Shown one piece after another: positions 35,121 through 45,912 of a stretch of 64,000 nucleotides of DNA (the stretch's first letter is position 1; every line of letters starts with the position of its first letter). Source of the stretch: Cyathus striatus (Eukaryota > Basidiomycota > Agaricomycetes > Agaricales > Nidulariaceae); NCBI GenBank assembly GCA_025738555.1, contig JAOVFP010000005.1:620001-684000 (forward strand), read 5' to 3'. The notes below the pieces were generated by a model. It did not search any database. It was not told the DNA's origin and was given only the letters and a program-made list of their open reading frames with translations. A program made the translations under genes and the position numbers.

Positions 35121-35640
35121 CTAAGACAGCGAGAATTTTTCTAGCGCTCGCTGAGAGCTGGGGTGTACCGAAGATGGACGGCCGTCTCTTAATGTTTGGC
35201 TAGGTTGGGGAGACGTTGAGAGAGCGGGAGAATTTGAAGTAGATGGTTTAGTTGAGCTGGACTTAAATTGCGCTGATGAAAAAACAAAGATGGAATGGCG
35301 GCAGGTGCATGAGAAGAGGTAGACCTCAATAAAACTTTCCGCTTCTCGTCCTCCCTCGCCCACTCAAACACCGTCCACAGAACCCTTATAGGCCCTCCCT
35401 CTTCAACGCCTTCTAACTTCGAAAGGAGGATCTTCGATAGTTTCAGAGAACCGACTTCGACAAGGGCGATGGTGGGAATGGTGCAAAATGTAGAATCGTT
35501 CTCAATACCGTAGAGGACGTAGCACGACGTCAGGAGGACATATTTGATGGTATGGTTTTTGGTATACGTAGTACAGTAGTGCTTGTGCAGATCGGAGAGA
35601 GAACTTGAGGTCGTGCATTCGGTAGTCTACCCAAGACAGC
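35121..35640 (-). pseudogene. Unknown gene, tandem copy 1
   Basis: The minus frame reads KNHTIKYVLLTSCYVLYG, then STFCTIPTIALVEVGSLK, RVLWTVFEWARED, ending after about 150 codons. It looks coding (consistent third-base variation between copies) and is partly hydrophobic. I do not recognise it. A related copy follows directly upstream at 35743-36110 and another at about 18.1 kb. The 5' part contains stops, so a missed intron or decay is possible. Confidence 0.4.
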
Positions 35641-35742
35641 TAGAGCCGTACGAAGCATGTCGAGCTGAATGGATCGGCCTGGTATCGACATAAGTAAGAG
35701 GCAGCCATTGAAAGAAAACAAAAAAAACGCACAAACGAAAAG

Positions 35743-36110
35743 TCAGGAACGCCCCCCACCTATCCACGCTCCCCACGTCGTCAACCACACCATGCATGTT
35801 TCATCCTCAATCAACCTCTCCATAGCCGTTCCCAGAACCCTCAACTTGGACGCGACAGTCTTCGAACACACCAACAAGGGCACTGGTGAGAATGGTAATA
35901 GGAAGTTAGGCTCGTTCTTGATGGGGTGAACGTGTATAGGTCGTAATAGGACGTGAGTAGGCACATCTTCGATGGTGTGGGTTTGGGAGAGATTTTACAT
36001 CAACGCGTGGGTGAGTAGAGGGAGAGCTTAGGATGGTTCTTCTGGATGGCTAGGGCTATGTGAGCGTGTCCAGTTGAATGCATCGACCTGGTATGCACTT
36101 AAGTACACAA
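35743..36110 (-). pseudogene. Unknown gene, tandem copy 2
   Basis: Aligns with copy 1: HTIEDV, then LPFSPVPLLVCSKTVASKL against TIPTIALVEVGSLKLSKIL, and MVWLTTWGAW against VLWTVFEWA. Two stops interrupt the upstream section. Orientation and spacing show a tandem duplication. Confidence 0.35.
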
Positions 36111-36843
36111 AGCCAACGAAAGAGAACAAAAACAACGTAAGAACAAAAAGTTAACAACGTCCACGGCACATTCTACACACCTCATCCCCTTCCAAACCGA
36201 GGTTGAACGACTCAAAAATCCCCACTAACTCCTCCTCTCCTACTTCTTCCTCTCAAGCTGCAACTGCGACTCCACACCCCTAAGATATTATTTGCGGTAT
36301 TCTCTAGCAGTAGCCTGAGTTGGAGAAGAGTTTTGTGTGTCGTGTAGCAGTTATATGATCCAGGTGTTATTTATGCAATCCTGTGGACATTCGTTAGCTC
36401 GAGTCCGTTCAAGTTCTGAAGGGGGTAGCATACCAATGAGAGAGATGTATAAGGCCCTGTACGAAGAAACAACGACGCTAGATCTCGGAAGGCACATTCG
36501 TTGACGGATCTCCAGTTGCTGCAAACATTTTAGGTGTGATGCACATCAGCAAAACATGCGGAACTTTAAGGTGTCTTTGAGTGTCTTTTGAAATACCAAA
36601 AAGTCAATAAAGACCCATAACGACGTGAAAAACCAAAGAGTCAAGCGTCTTTGGAATGCTAGGTCAATTTTCTTTAATAGATGGTATGCGTCTTTTATGG
36701 ACAACATGTCTTTCTAAATACCAAGAAAGACATTCACACATTTCAAATGTTCACTGTCAGAAGCTATACGCGTTGCTCTCACATATGAAGTAAATAGATG
36801 TAAAATAAGTCAAATTGAAGTACTACGTAAACATACAATGAAC
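36111..36843. other. No gene recognised
   Basis: Short ORFs only. AAGTCAATAAAGACCC, then GTCTTTGG-type direct repeats at 36.58-36.72 kb suggest a small repeat. Confidence 0.35.
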
Positions 36844-37197
36844 CTAAACTACTGGATATGAAATACTGACACCCTCCGAATTTATCTTCCCCTTCATATC
36901 GCTAATCGCAATGACCCTTCCGATGTCTTCGTCAAACTGTGACGCATTTAGATCGTCCCCTTGGTAGAGCAAATGTTGAATACATAATGGTAAGGCTATA
37001 AAAAGTTGCTAATATTATCAGTACCACACGTACTGCTTTACAAAAGTGACTGACCTTAACAGCAGCTATTCTGCAGCGTGACATTAGAAGTACGACAAGT
37101 ACAGTACTGGTTATAAATCTGGGAATGAATATTGTAATAATTTGCAGGTAATCGTGATGGAGACTCGCCATTAATATTGAGACTGAGACTTGGGAGC
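36844..37197 (-). CDS. 3' exons of an unidentified, possibly membrane protein gene
   Basis: Two minus exons, 37197-37055 and 37008-36844, join in phase through a 46-nt intron. The reading is YLQIITIFIPRFITSTVLVV (a likely membrane helix), then SRCRIAAVK, QLFIALPLCIQHLLYQGDD, FDEDIGRVIAISDMKGK, stop at 36844-36846. The length and balanced composition suggest a real C-terminus. The upstream exons (to about 37.6 kb) could not be joined with certainty, and a competing frame exists. It is not recognised; it may belong with the other membrane proteins nearby. Confidence 0.4.
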
Positions 37198-37199
37198 CT

Positions 37200-38730
37200 G
37201 GAAGAATGAAAATCAGCGCGTTCCAACATATTAGACACAGGTTGCGAAAACATACCCACATTGACATCCCTACGATTCCCTGTCTCCTGCACTGTTCACA
37301 AGCACTACTTCGTGACAAAGGATGGCAGGGGTATAGAGGCCGCACTTCTGGGAGGATAGACCAACATGATGGAAATAAGGCATAGTAATACAGTTTCAGA
37401 TACATGGTATCTTGTTACAAGATCATCGTCAAATCGGCTAACTTTCTGAAGAGGAAAGGACAAAGACAAAGACACACCTTGAACATAGTCTTCAACCCTC
37501 CCACAATCATGACGACCTCACTTCTGAGAGTATGCTCTTGTGGAATGCGAGATAAACCTATAGAACATAATAAAGCATTATATCTATCCCTAAGCGCTGA
37601 GCAGTGACAGAGATGAGCGAATAGCGGCTGGAGAGCTAACAATAGCCTGAGAGTGATCAGGAAGCTAACACATGAAGTGTAGGACGTCAGCTAATCATGC
37701 TCGAGAAAACATTACAGCAAAGAGATAGAGTATCACCAATACAAATGGTGGGCTAGTAGGTAGAGCTTCGAGGAAGAGCGCAGGTAATAGGGACACAGGA
37801 GGAGGGAAAGAACCGGGGGTACTTATTGACACGAGCACATTGGTTGGATTAGAGCGGATCTTCAAAGCTTCAAACTTGACATAAAGTCTGGACTTTCGCG
37901 CTCGACCGCCCTCGCATAAAGATCCTTATCAAGGCTCGAGCCTACTGGGCAACTACTGAGTGTGTCCAGCAATATTAATATGATTACATACGTACAAAAT
38001 CGAGTTTTGACAGCTGATGAAAGTTTTGAACTTCTTTCATGAGGTGGTGCTGACCGGTGCCGGTGATGGTTAAGTACGCTAAGTACCAACCAAGTTGAAG
38101 TTGATCTGAAGGTCGACTTCAACTATTGAACCAAGTAAGTGCTAGATATATCGATTTTTCTTCCGTTAGAACTTTAAGCGCTTAGTCGCCTCAAAATGGT
38201 ATTCTAACCTTGTACATCTAGTACTATCTTGATGTTAAAATCGGCCGCACTGAACATATTCCTTAACCAGTTACTTAAAATCAAAAATACTTCAGTAATA
38301 TAAAAGACGGTAATGCTTATAAAAGATGCAAAAATGCAAAAATGCGTCTAAAGACGCTAGAATCCAAAGACATGAATGAGAAATATGACCTGAAAAGACG
38401 AAGACATGTGAAAGATCCACATGTCTTGCTGATGCATGTGATGTGTGACTGTGGATTGGTTGAGTGAGATCGAATGAAAGAAGGGGGGATGCGTACCAAC
38501 GAAAAAGTTGTATATTTCCCAGTGGAAAGAAAAGAAGTAGACACAGGGGGTAAAGAGATGGTGTCCGTTGTACGTAGGTAGTTGGGGAAAGTGGAGAGAG
38601 TGCAAGTCGTATCGTACGTGTTAATTGTGGCTATGCAAGGGTTCGATTGCCGTTATAAAACAACAACAAAAAACACGTAACAATGAACATGTTACGTAGA
38701 GTTGGACAATACGAAAGACTGTACTTCAAG
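37200..38730. other. No resolved gene
   Basis: May hold the 5' exons of the 36.8-kb gene (a GGLKTMFK segment near 37.47 kb). The remainder shows only short frames. A GGTTCGATTGCCGTTAT segment at about 38.64 kb resembles one at 47.64 kb, possibly a second tRNA-like repeat. Confidence 0.3.
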
Positions 38731-38731
38731 A

Positions 38732-38824
38732 CATTATAGGATAGTGGTTAAATGGGAATGAATTGGTAGCGTTGCAGCTGTGGCCTTTCCATTACGCCGC
38801 TGGAAGTTCAATATTCAGCGTTGC
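38732..38824 (+). repeat. tRNA-like SINE unit 9 (decayed)
   Basis: Head CATTATAGGATAGTGGTTAA is the best match to the family start. The tail CGCTGGAAGTTCAATATTC has lost the acceptor-like stem. Confidence 0.5.
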
Positions 38825-39164
38825 CTATATCTCGAAGTCGTGTTTTTCGTCACATTCTTACGCATACTTTTCGTAAGATATCCGACAAAGAAATTTTAGC
38901 TGATACATTCATAAAAGCTATGGTCCATCGAGTACATACATATCACACACACCTCGCCTGGGAAGAAAATACTAGTATGTACATGATAATTGAGCATGAA
39001 TATGATGGAGGATTTAACAAGTACTGGACTTTAAAATCAGTTCAATGTTCTTGTTCTTCTCGTTATAATTGTGTCAAATATAAGTGTCAGTTTGTAATAG
39101 CACAAATTACGTAGTTATGGCCTTACAAATTTATAGTTGGAACTTGCAGTAATGCGCAGTAGAA

Positions 39165-40349
39165 TTAATTCGAAGTGCACATTAAGCTGTCATTTTCACG
39201 TGCATCATTACTGGCAGTAAATCTGAGGGTTCCCATTTCTACAACTGTTTTTGAGTCATATGTCTTTCCTTGCATGACCCGATATATAAGAAGGACCGGA
39301 GTGAGAACCTAATTACTGACAGTAAGATTTGCCCTATGGTCTAATAAATAAAATTCTGACCTGTAGTTGTCCAACAATTTGATACATAATAACACTGAAA
39401 GGAAAGTCACCAACAGCATCGTTGTCGAGTCTGGACGAGTCCAATTGTGCGCTTGTTGCTAGCAGTGCCACTTGACCAATGCCAAGAAGAGCCTGGGACT
39501 CCACTAGCATGGTGGTGGCATTAATATATTTGTTCCCGTGTTGTGTTCCTAACGCCTTTCGAGTTCTAAAGCAAAATAATAGTAGTATTCCCACAATTAA
39601 TGATGTCAACAGCACGTTCTGGGACAGAGCAAGTGCTTCCAATACGAGTAAATAAATAGCTGGATCTATGGAATTCAAGATGACCTGCAGCATGCCGAAA
39701 GCTAACTCAAGAGAACATAGGTATCACATTCCTTTTAATTATAAGGTGGGATATTTGAATATAAAAGACTTACCTATGGATCCCATTAGAAGCAACAACG
39801 AAAATCCAAGTATAATCCATCTAAATAGCCTAAAGTCTTGATATAATGTCAGAAAGCGCCAGATCTAACAGGTATTTTGTTTATGCAAATAAAAATGGTG
39901 AAAACGAAGTGCTATACCATGATTACATCGACTGCCCAGGCTGAAAACATAAAACCAACGGCGAACATGAACCCTGTCGCAATTATTGAGTCCGATCGGC
40001 TTCCTGAATATGGTAGCCCTAAATATACAGAGTCGCAATTCTGGGATAAGCTTCCTGCAGCTTGATTTATGGCTCCAGCGACACAAAGAGTACTTGAAAT
40101 AAATGCCAACGCGACATATATGGAAAGGACCCATTCCCGTCTCTTGAGTGGTTTTTTCTTCGCGAGGTGAGTTGATATCAGGTGTAGGTATCTTAATGCC
40201 ACTATTACGTTCATGCAGTATATCCCGAAAGCAAATATAGCCCCATACATATATGTACCGGCGTTGGTTAGTATACTCCATATACATAACTGAATTTCAC
40301 CGATTTCCTCATTGTAGTTAGAGCGATAAGAAGCAAGTGCGCTACCCAT
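39165..40349 (-). CDS. Fungal seven-helix membrane protein (335 aa)
   Basis: Four exons in phase: 40349-39918, 39864-39774, 39701-39361, 39308-39165 (introns 53, 72, 52 nt). The ATG at 40349 gives MGSALASYRSNYNEEIGEIQ, followed by alternating hydrophobic helices: TYMYGAIFAFGIYCMNVIVA, REWVLSIYVALAFISSTLCV, IIATGFMFAVGFMFSAWAV, WRFLTLYQDFRLFRWIILGF, NVLLTSLIVGILLLFCF and FSVIMYQIVGQLQ. IWRFLTLYQD, then KALGTQHGNKYINATTMLVE and the last-exon TPVLLIYRV are hallmarks of a large agaricomycete family of membrane proteins of unknown function. No interruption was seen. An acceptor-like CAG lies just before the ATG, so a short upstream exon cannot be excluded. Confidence 0.82.
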
Positions 40350-40577
40350 TCTGTAAGTGGGCGGAGGGCGATAAAGAGACGACCAGCATCACTTTTTGTA
40401 AGCTAAATAGTGAAATTCTTGTTAGGAGCGTTCATAGCGGTGCTTATCTTCGGTTAGCTAGAAGTCTAATCAAGGAAAGATTGATTACCACTGCACTTTA
40501 CCAGCGCCGATAGCCGTCTCGGGTCGTGATAATTTTAAATTATGCATTCTGTAGTTTCCTTGCTTTCCCGTGTAGAG
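40350..40577. other. Short gap between the membrane gene and the TIR element
   Basis: Probable 5' region of the minus-strand gene; no clear TATA element. Confidence 0.3.
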
Positions 40578-40579
40578 TA

Positions 40580-43500
40580 TGGAAAGCCTAACGACCACGC
40601 TCGAACGCATCAATTATAATTGAGCTCCGGTGTCCGGCACCGCGGCTTCTCGGTTAGATATTACAATCTCTGTTTCAGCATTTTACTTACAAGCGAGACT
40701 GAGCGCTTACTAACTGAAGCGTGGTCGTCCGGTACGCGGTACGGCGGTGACTATACGCGCTCAAGCAATTATTTAGTTCTTTACAGTAAATAAAATAATT
40801 TATCTTACTGAGGTGAATTTGTAGTCAAATTGGATGCGCAGAAGTGATTGTATGCCCCCTCATCTTCAACAAATGTAGGGGCCGTTTTACCAATGTGAAT
40901 TTGGGAAAGTTTATCATACTTAAGCTCGCAAATTCGTTTCTAACTTTCCACTTCTCTTGAGTACCCTCTGGCTTTTTGGTAAGCGATCTGATCCATTATT
41001 GAGATCTAAAATTCGTTTTTAAGCTCTCTGGGTCGTCCTTAATGTGTCTGCTGTTATAATACTCTCTGTGTGTTCATGTACTCTCAGATTCATTCTTAAG
41101 TCTCTGCTTTTATTTTATACACTCTGGAATGTTCTTGTACTCTCTGGATCGACTTTAAGGTCTATAATGCTCTTTGGGTTGTTTTTGTGCTATCTAGATC
41201 GTCTGTGACGTTCCTGCTTTTATATTATGCTCTCTGGGTGGTTATTGTACTCTGTAGATCCTCTGTAAGGTCTCTGCTATTATACATTTCTCCGTGGGTT
41301 TTTCTTTTGCTATCTGGATTATCCTTAAGGTCTCTGCTTTTATATAATGTTCTCTGAGTGGCTATTGTTCTCTGTGGGTCGTCTATAAATTCTCTGCTAT
41401 TATACATTACTCTGTAGGTTGTTCTTGTGCTCTCTGTGTCCTCTATAAGACGCCTGCTTATATATAATGTTCCCTGTGTTATACTCAAGCTCTGTGCTCT
41501 ATGCTTTGCATCGTCTGCATCGCTCTTTTATAGTTTACTCCATTCCTATAGCCAATAAGCTTCCTTTGGTGTTCTATTTCAATCTCTGGAGTATTATACT
41601 TGCTCTACTTCGATATTGTGCTCTATTCTTTCATTTTTGTACCCTCTACTTCACCCTGACGTGTATTACTTGTCCTAACTAATTCTACTTCGATTTTGTG
41701 CTTTCTGCTATCATGTCTATATAACCTTCTTTGTTATGGTGGTTTTTACTTGTTCTAATTCAATCTATATTCCATGCTGGTGTTTAACATAAGACAGACT
41801 GCATTAGGTCAGGCAATAATTCATTATAACACCTCCCATGTAATATGAGCCATCCTCTGCTCGTATCAACGTAAATTATTTGGACTTGAGACTCGGACAA
41901 GCTGAACGACATTGTAACAAGCATTCGGTTCACTTAATATGAGTGCTGCCAAGTATCGCTTACATTGTTGGTTCATCTCATAGTCTATAAATATTTATAG
42001 TGTTGGCCATCAGTAAATTCGTGAAGGTCTGATATTGCCGTACGTTTCTCACGCGCTCAATGGAAGATGTTAAAGTGGTTACAAGCAATTATACGGCGTT
42101 ATAATGGTACTGACATAGTAAATAAAAATCATAATCTGACTAACATATTTTACTCTGTGTATCAACAATTGTAAGTTTTAATTAAAGTCAAATACAGCGT
42201 ACAACATGTTGCTATGTTATTGGCATATTGTACTTTGCTCGTGAGTCCTTAAATTCTATAGTATATATCATTGTACAGCGGAGACAACAGTCCCTAACAT
42301 GGCTTTGGAATGAACTTCACCGTTTCTTCGACTCAGTCTCACCCCACTATGATATCATGTAAGATAAGAAACAAATCCATACCAAAGAGTAAGTATGTTT
42401 TGTTTAAGGCAGGACTTGGGCGGGCAAGTGGCCCTGGAGTTGAACGTTGAGATCTTGAGAGCGCGCTTGTTGGGAAATGCCTATTCCGGTGGGGACGTAA
42501 ACAGGCGCAAATGCACTCTCATCAACTTGGTCCAAATTCCTTTCGATGCGGACCACTGGTTCGCATTCAGTCACTAAATTCAATAGCTGCTAGTTACGCT
42601 GGAGGCCATGTCACAGCAAACCTGATCCCCTCAATATGTCACCTAACGAATCACATCAGCTTATCGACTATTTGGCTATAGGCCTGGATTGCATCTAGAG
42701 ACCATCGAGTTATCTGGACGCCGATTCGCGATTCGAGTCCTTCGGAACACACACTGCCCATGTATAGATTTTATGTCTAGCCAGCCAGGAACATCAAGCA
42801 CCGACCCGGCATAAAATGAGCAACATTCCCTGCCTTTTCGCTATGTTTCAGCTCTCATGATCATTACTCTTCAAAATGTCAGTGAGCTAACATACTAATA
42901 GGTGTCGCGCTATTGAATTCTAGTACTCTATTCGAGTGGGAAAAGGTGAGTTGATTGACATTCTACTTCATACATAACTAACTTTATCCTTGAATAGGCT
43001 AGGAGTACCGAAGCCTATCATTTTCAAAACCCACATGAGTACGAATATCATCCTCTCTCTCGGATCTCTGTTCATCTGCTAATTTTTATCGTGTAGTAGT
43101 GGCTCGTGTTGCTCGAGTTTGCTTCCGGGTCACATTTTTTTTGGGGGGGGCTGTAGGAAATAGAGGCTTGAGGTTGGCCACTTTGACTCGGAGTTTGGTA
43201 GTAGTGCCATGCATGTAGAATATATGTAATCAAATATAATGTTTTTCAATGTTATCTCTCCTTGAAATAAAAGTACACCTACATTAGCAAATTATATGAT
43301 TGTTATGCTTGTCCTTGAAGATGAATACGTGCTCATAATTGTGATCCGATCTCGTGTCTCTCTCATCTTGTTGGCATTATGTTATAATCCCCTCATGATT
43401 GTCTATAATATGTACGAAGGTGCACGAAGCTACTGTACAAATGACGAAATTTAGTGCAGCCACACATGGCAGTATCCTGCAGTATCATATATTTGTAAGG

Positions 43501-43907
43501 TTATGTTAGCTCATACCACTTATGGAGACTTATACGGCATGATAACGACATAGGAGATTCTCCCGAATTTAGTGATGGCCCTTGAAGCTAATAGGTATAT
43601 TATTCTATTTTACCGCAACGAAATAATTAGTTACATCTCGGTTCATATATCTCACAAATACTTATATCAAAGCTCATACTTATAGGTAAATTATTCTATT
43701 TACTGTAAAGAAATAAATAATTGCTTGAGCGCGTATAGTTACCGCCGTACCGCATACCGGACGACCACGCTTCAGTTAGTAAGCGCACAGTCTCGCTTAA
43801 GTAAAATTCCGAAACAGAGATTGTAATATCTAACTGAGAAGCCACGGTGCCGGACACCGGAGCTCAATTATAATTGATGCGTTTGAGCGTGGTCGTTAGG
43901 CTTTCCA
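40580..43907. mobile_element. 3.3-kb non-autonomous element with long TIRs and TA target duplication
   Basis: 40580-40815 and 43688-43907 are inverted copies with about 10% difference, starting TGGAAAGCCTAACGACCACG and ending in its complement. TA flanks both ends (40578-40579, 43908-43909), as for Tc1/mariner-type or related elements. No transposase frame was found; the interior holds a 60-bp tandem repeat and short ORFs only. A diverged solo end is at 25318-25402. Confidence 0.8.
41020..41480 (-). repeat. Imperfect tandem repeat, 60-bp period, inside the TIR element
   Basis: About seven units carrying TCTCTGCTTTTATATAATG, then CTCTCTGRGTG, TTGTRCTCTCTG and YCTMTAAG. Because 60 is a multiple of three, one minus frame (41225-41488) stays open and encodes a 20-aa period (YNSRDL, then a TQR-like end). 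This may be chance, but the open frame is worth noting. Confidence 0.65.
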
Positions 43908-43909
43908 TA

Positions 43910-44390
43910 GTAGAGCAGGTATTCTGCCTGCACCGACAAATGCGGTTTTCATTCCTTTTTATCTCCGCCCCTCATTGCTTCCACGCTGTCATTCACATGG
44001 CATTTCATTTGTTACATAGTACATAAATGTCGTACCTACACTGAGAGAATACAGCTTCGCGTTCCCCCTCAGTTCACCTCTATCGCAAGCTCACTAGGAT
44101 CTGGTGGTTGGATGGATGCGCCAACCACTCGCCTTATTTCTTCGTCGAGAGGATACCGCCAAGCAGTATTCCTCCTCTTCACCCGAAGTATCGAAATCAG
44201 ATTGATAAGAAATCTTATCATCAAAATAGTTCTTATCTTCTCGCACCGACGAGTACAAGTAACAGCATCAGCACGAGCTGATGATCTGTACAGTAATTAT
44301 GGCTTCGCTTAGATCATCTTAGTCATGATAAAAATTGATTAAATATCGAAGTCACAGTAGTGCTCAATAGATTTTTGAGCATCCAACAGG
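43910..44390. other. No gene recognised
   Basis: A 66-codon frame at 44112-44312 has no motif. Confidence 0.3.
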
Positions 44391-44394
44391 CGCA

Positions 44395-44700
44395 AACGAT
44401 CGATACACCATGATGGAGGCTCGTATTATGATGAGTATTGGATTCATAAGACAACTCGGGTTATGAAGGGACCTCGAGGAGGCTGATACTCCGAAGGCAT
44501 AGGCTGTTTTAAAGGGGGTTGGGAATGGAGCAGGAAGCACAATACCACATGCAGAAGAAGTCACGACGTCTAAAATCACTACATCTATACTCGTCTCTTC
44601 GTCTGCCGTCGATTTCGATGCCTCCGCTGACGCACTCGATCCCGTATCTCGGATCCCACTTCGCTCTTTAGAGTTAATACAACCCCCTCTTAGCAATACC
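44395..44700. repeat. Short copy C of the block at 12.1-12.4 kb
   Basis: CTCCGAAGGCATAG, GGCTGTTTTRAAGGGG and the ATCGATGCC/TCGTC-rich segment occur in the same order as in 12120-12330. Confidence 0.5.
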
Positions 44701-44959
44701 GCGCATACCATCGAAAATTGGAAAATCCGTGAACGAACCGTCGACTTCGGGGTGGGGAAGGGTAACGGGACTGGCGGGGAATCGGCGTATGCGCCTAGAA
44801 GAGAGATGTCAGTGGGTTAAACCGGTTTAGGCAATAATGCGCATGGCGCCTCGCCTTGGTGCAGATATTAGTGTCCATATAGTAAGGAGATGTACGAATG
44901 TGCCAGAGCTCGTTGTTCTCTAAGACACCGACCCGTCCACTGGATGAGTACGTCAAAGG

Positions 44960-45620
44960 CTGCGGGAAGGAGACCTGGAGGGATGCGGTTATCATACCAC
45001 TAGGTAAATAAGCCATCCACTCGATTTGAGTGTGCAGCTCCTCAGCAGTAACGAGAATTATCTGGTTACCTCGTATAGGAGAAGGCCTGAAAGTTTGATG
45101 AGTGAGTAATGAAAGTCGTAGGGTCACTGGAATTATGCTCACTGTTTGGACAGAGGGACGAGCTTTCTGTTCTTCCAGGTTTTCCACCTTTTGATTTCAC
45201 TTTCCTTTGTCATAATCTTGCACGTCTACACCTTGGGACCCTAAGCTTTAATTCTCATACAACGCCCTACCGAACACCTCCCCTTCCCACTCGCCATCAG
45301 TATCGTCTACCATCATAATGTCCCTCTTCTCCGCATAACTCCTCATTACCCAGCACGCGATAAGGTTTTCTAAGAAACTACAGGAATGTGCAGTAAGGTA
45401 TCTTGCATTGATGAAAATGTCGTTCAAGAGAATAAGGGATGTGATACCGATAGCTGCGGCAGAGAAGAAGTAATACGAGCAAGGCACGAATGAGAGCCGT
45501 TATTGGGCGTGGTATGTTGTTCGTGAGGCGAATGATGGAGATGAGAAATGTGGTAGTGCGCCTGTATTGCAGAGGGGCAAGGAGCGATGGTGGAATGCAC
45601 TACGCTGGTTGGATTTGGGA
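44960..45620. repeat. Duplicated block, partner of 18.4-19.25 kb
   Basis: Same blocks and order as described for 18.4-19.25 kb, about 70-80% alike by eye. The upstream part (44795-44960) also carries a shared GAGTACGTCAAAGGCTGCGG/GATCACGTCGAAGGTGGCGG segment. Confidence 0.6.
45248..45560 (-). pseudogene. Multicopy family, best-preserved C-terminal part
   Basis: The minus frame has a probable membrane helix (YYFFSAAAIGITSLILLNDI), then LIACWVMRSY, MMVDDTDGEWEGEVFGRAL and a stop at 45248. The same order of motifs occurs at 19.0 kb and, in altered form, at 11.4 and 11.9 kb. Upstream sequence (RLSFVPCS) becomes interrupted, so only the last part is intact here. Not a family I recognise. Confidence 0.4.
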
Positions 45621-45912
45621 AAAGTGTGGGAGCGATGTGTAAGGATGGGAGTTGGTCTGCGACTGCGTAACTAGCTATTCTGTGGCAATCCTGCAGAGCA
45701 TGTTTATCTCTGTGCGGCGATGGTTCAGATTGGTGGGCAAGTGCATTGGTGGGGAAAGCGTTTCGGCGATACGCTCGAAGATTTGAATGGAGGAGGTTAA
45801 GCGAATAAGTATGATTCTATGAAACGTGTGTCTGTGGATTGACCGCGTACTGATGGGAAAGATGTACGTTTCACCGTGAGAATAAGTGGAAGGGGGGAAG
45901 CAGGTAAGAAGT

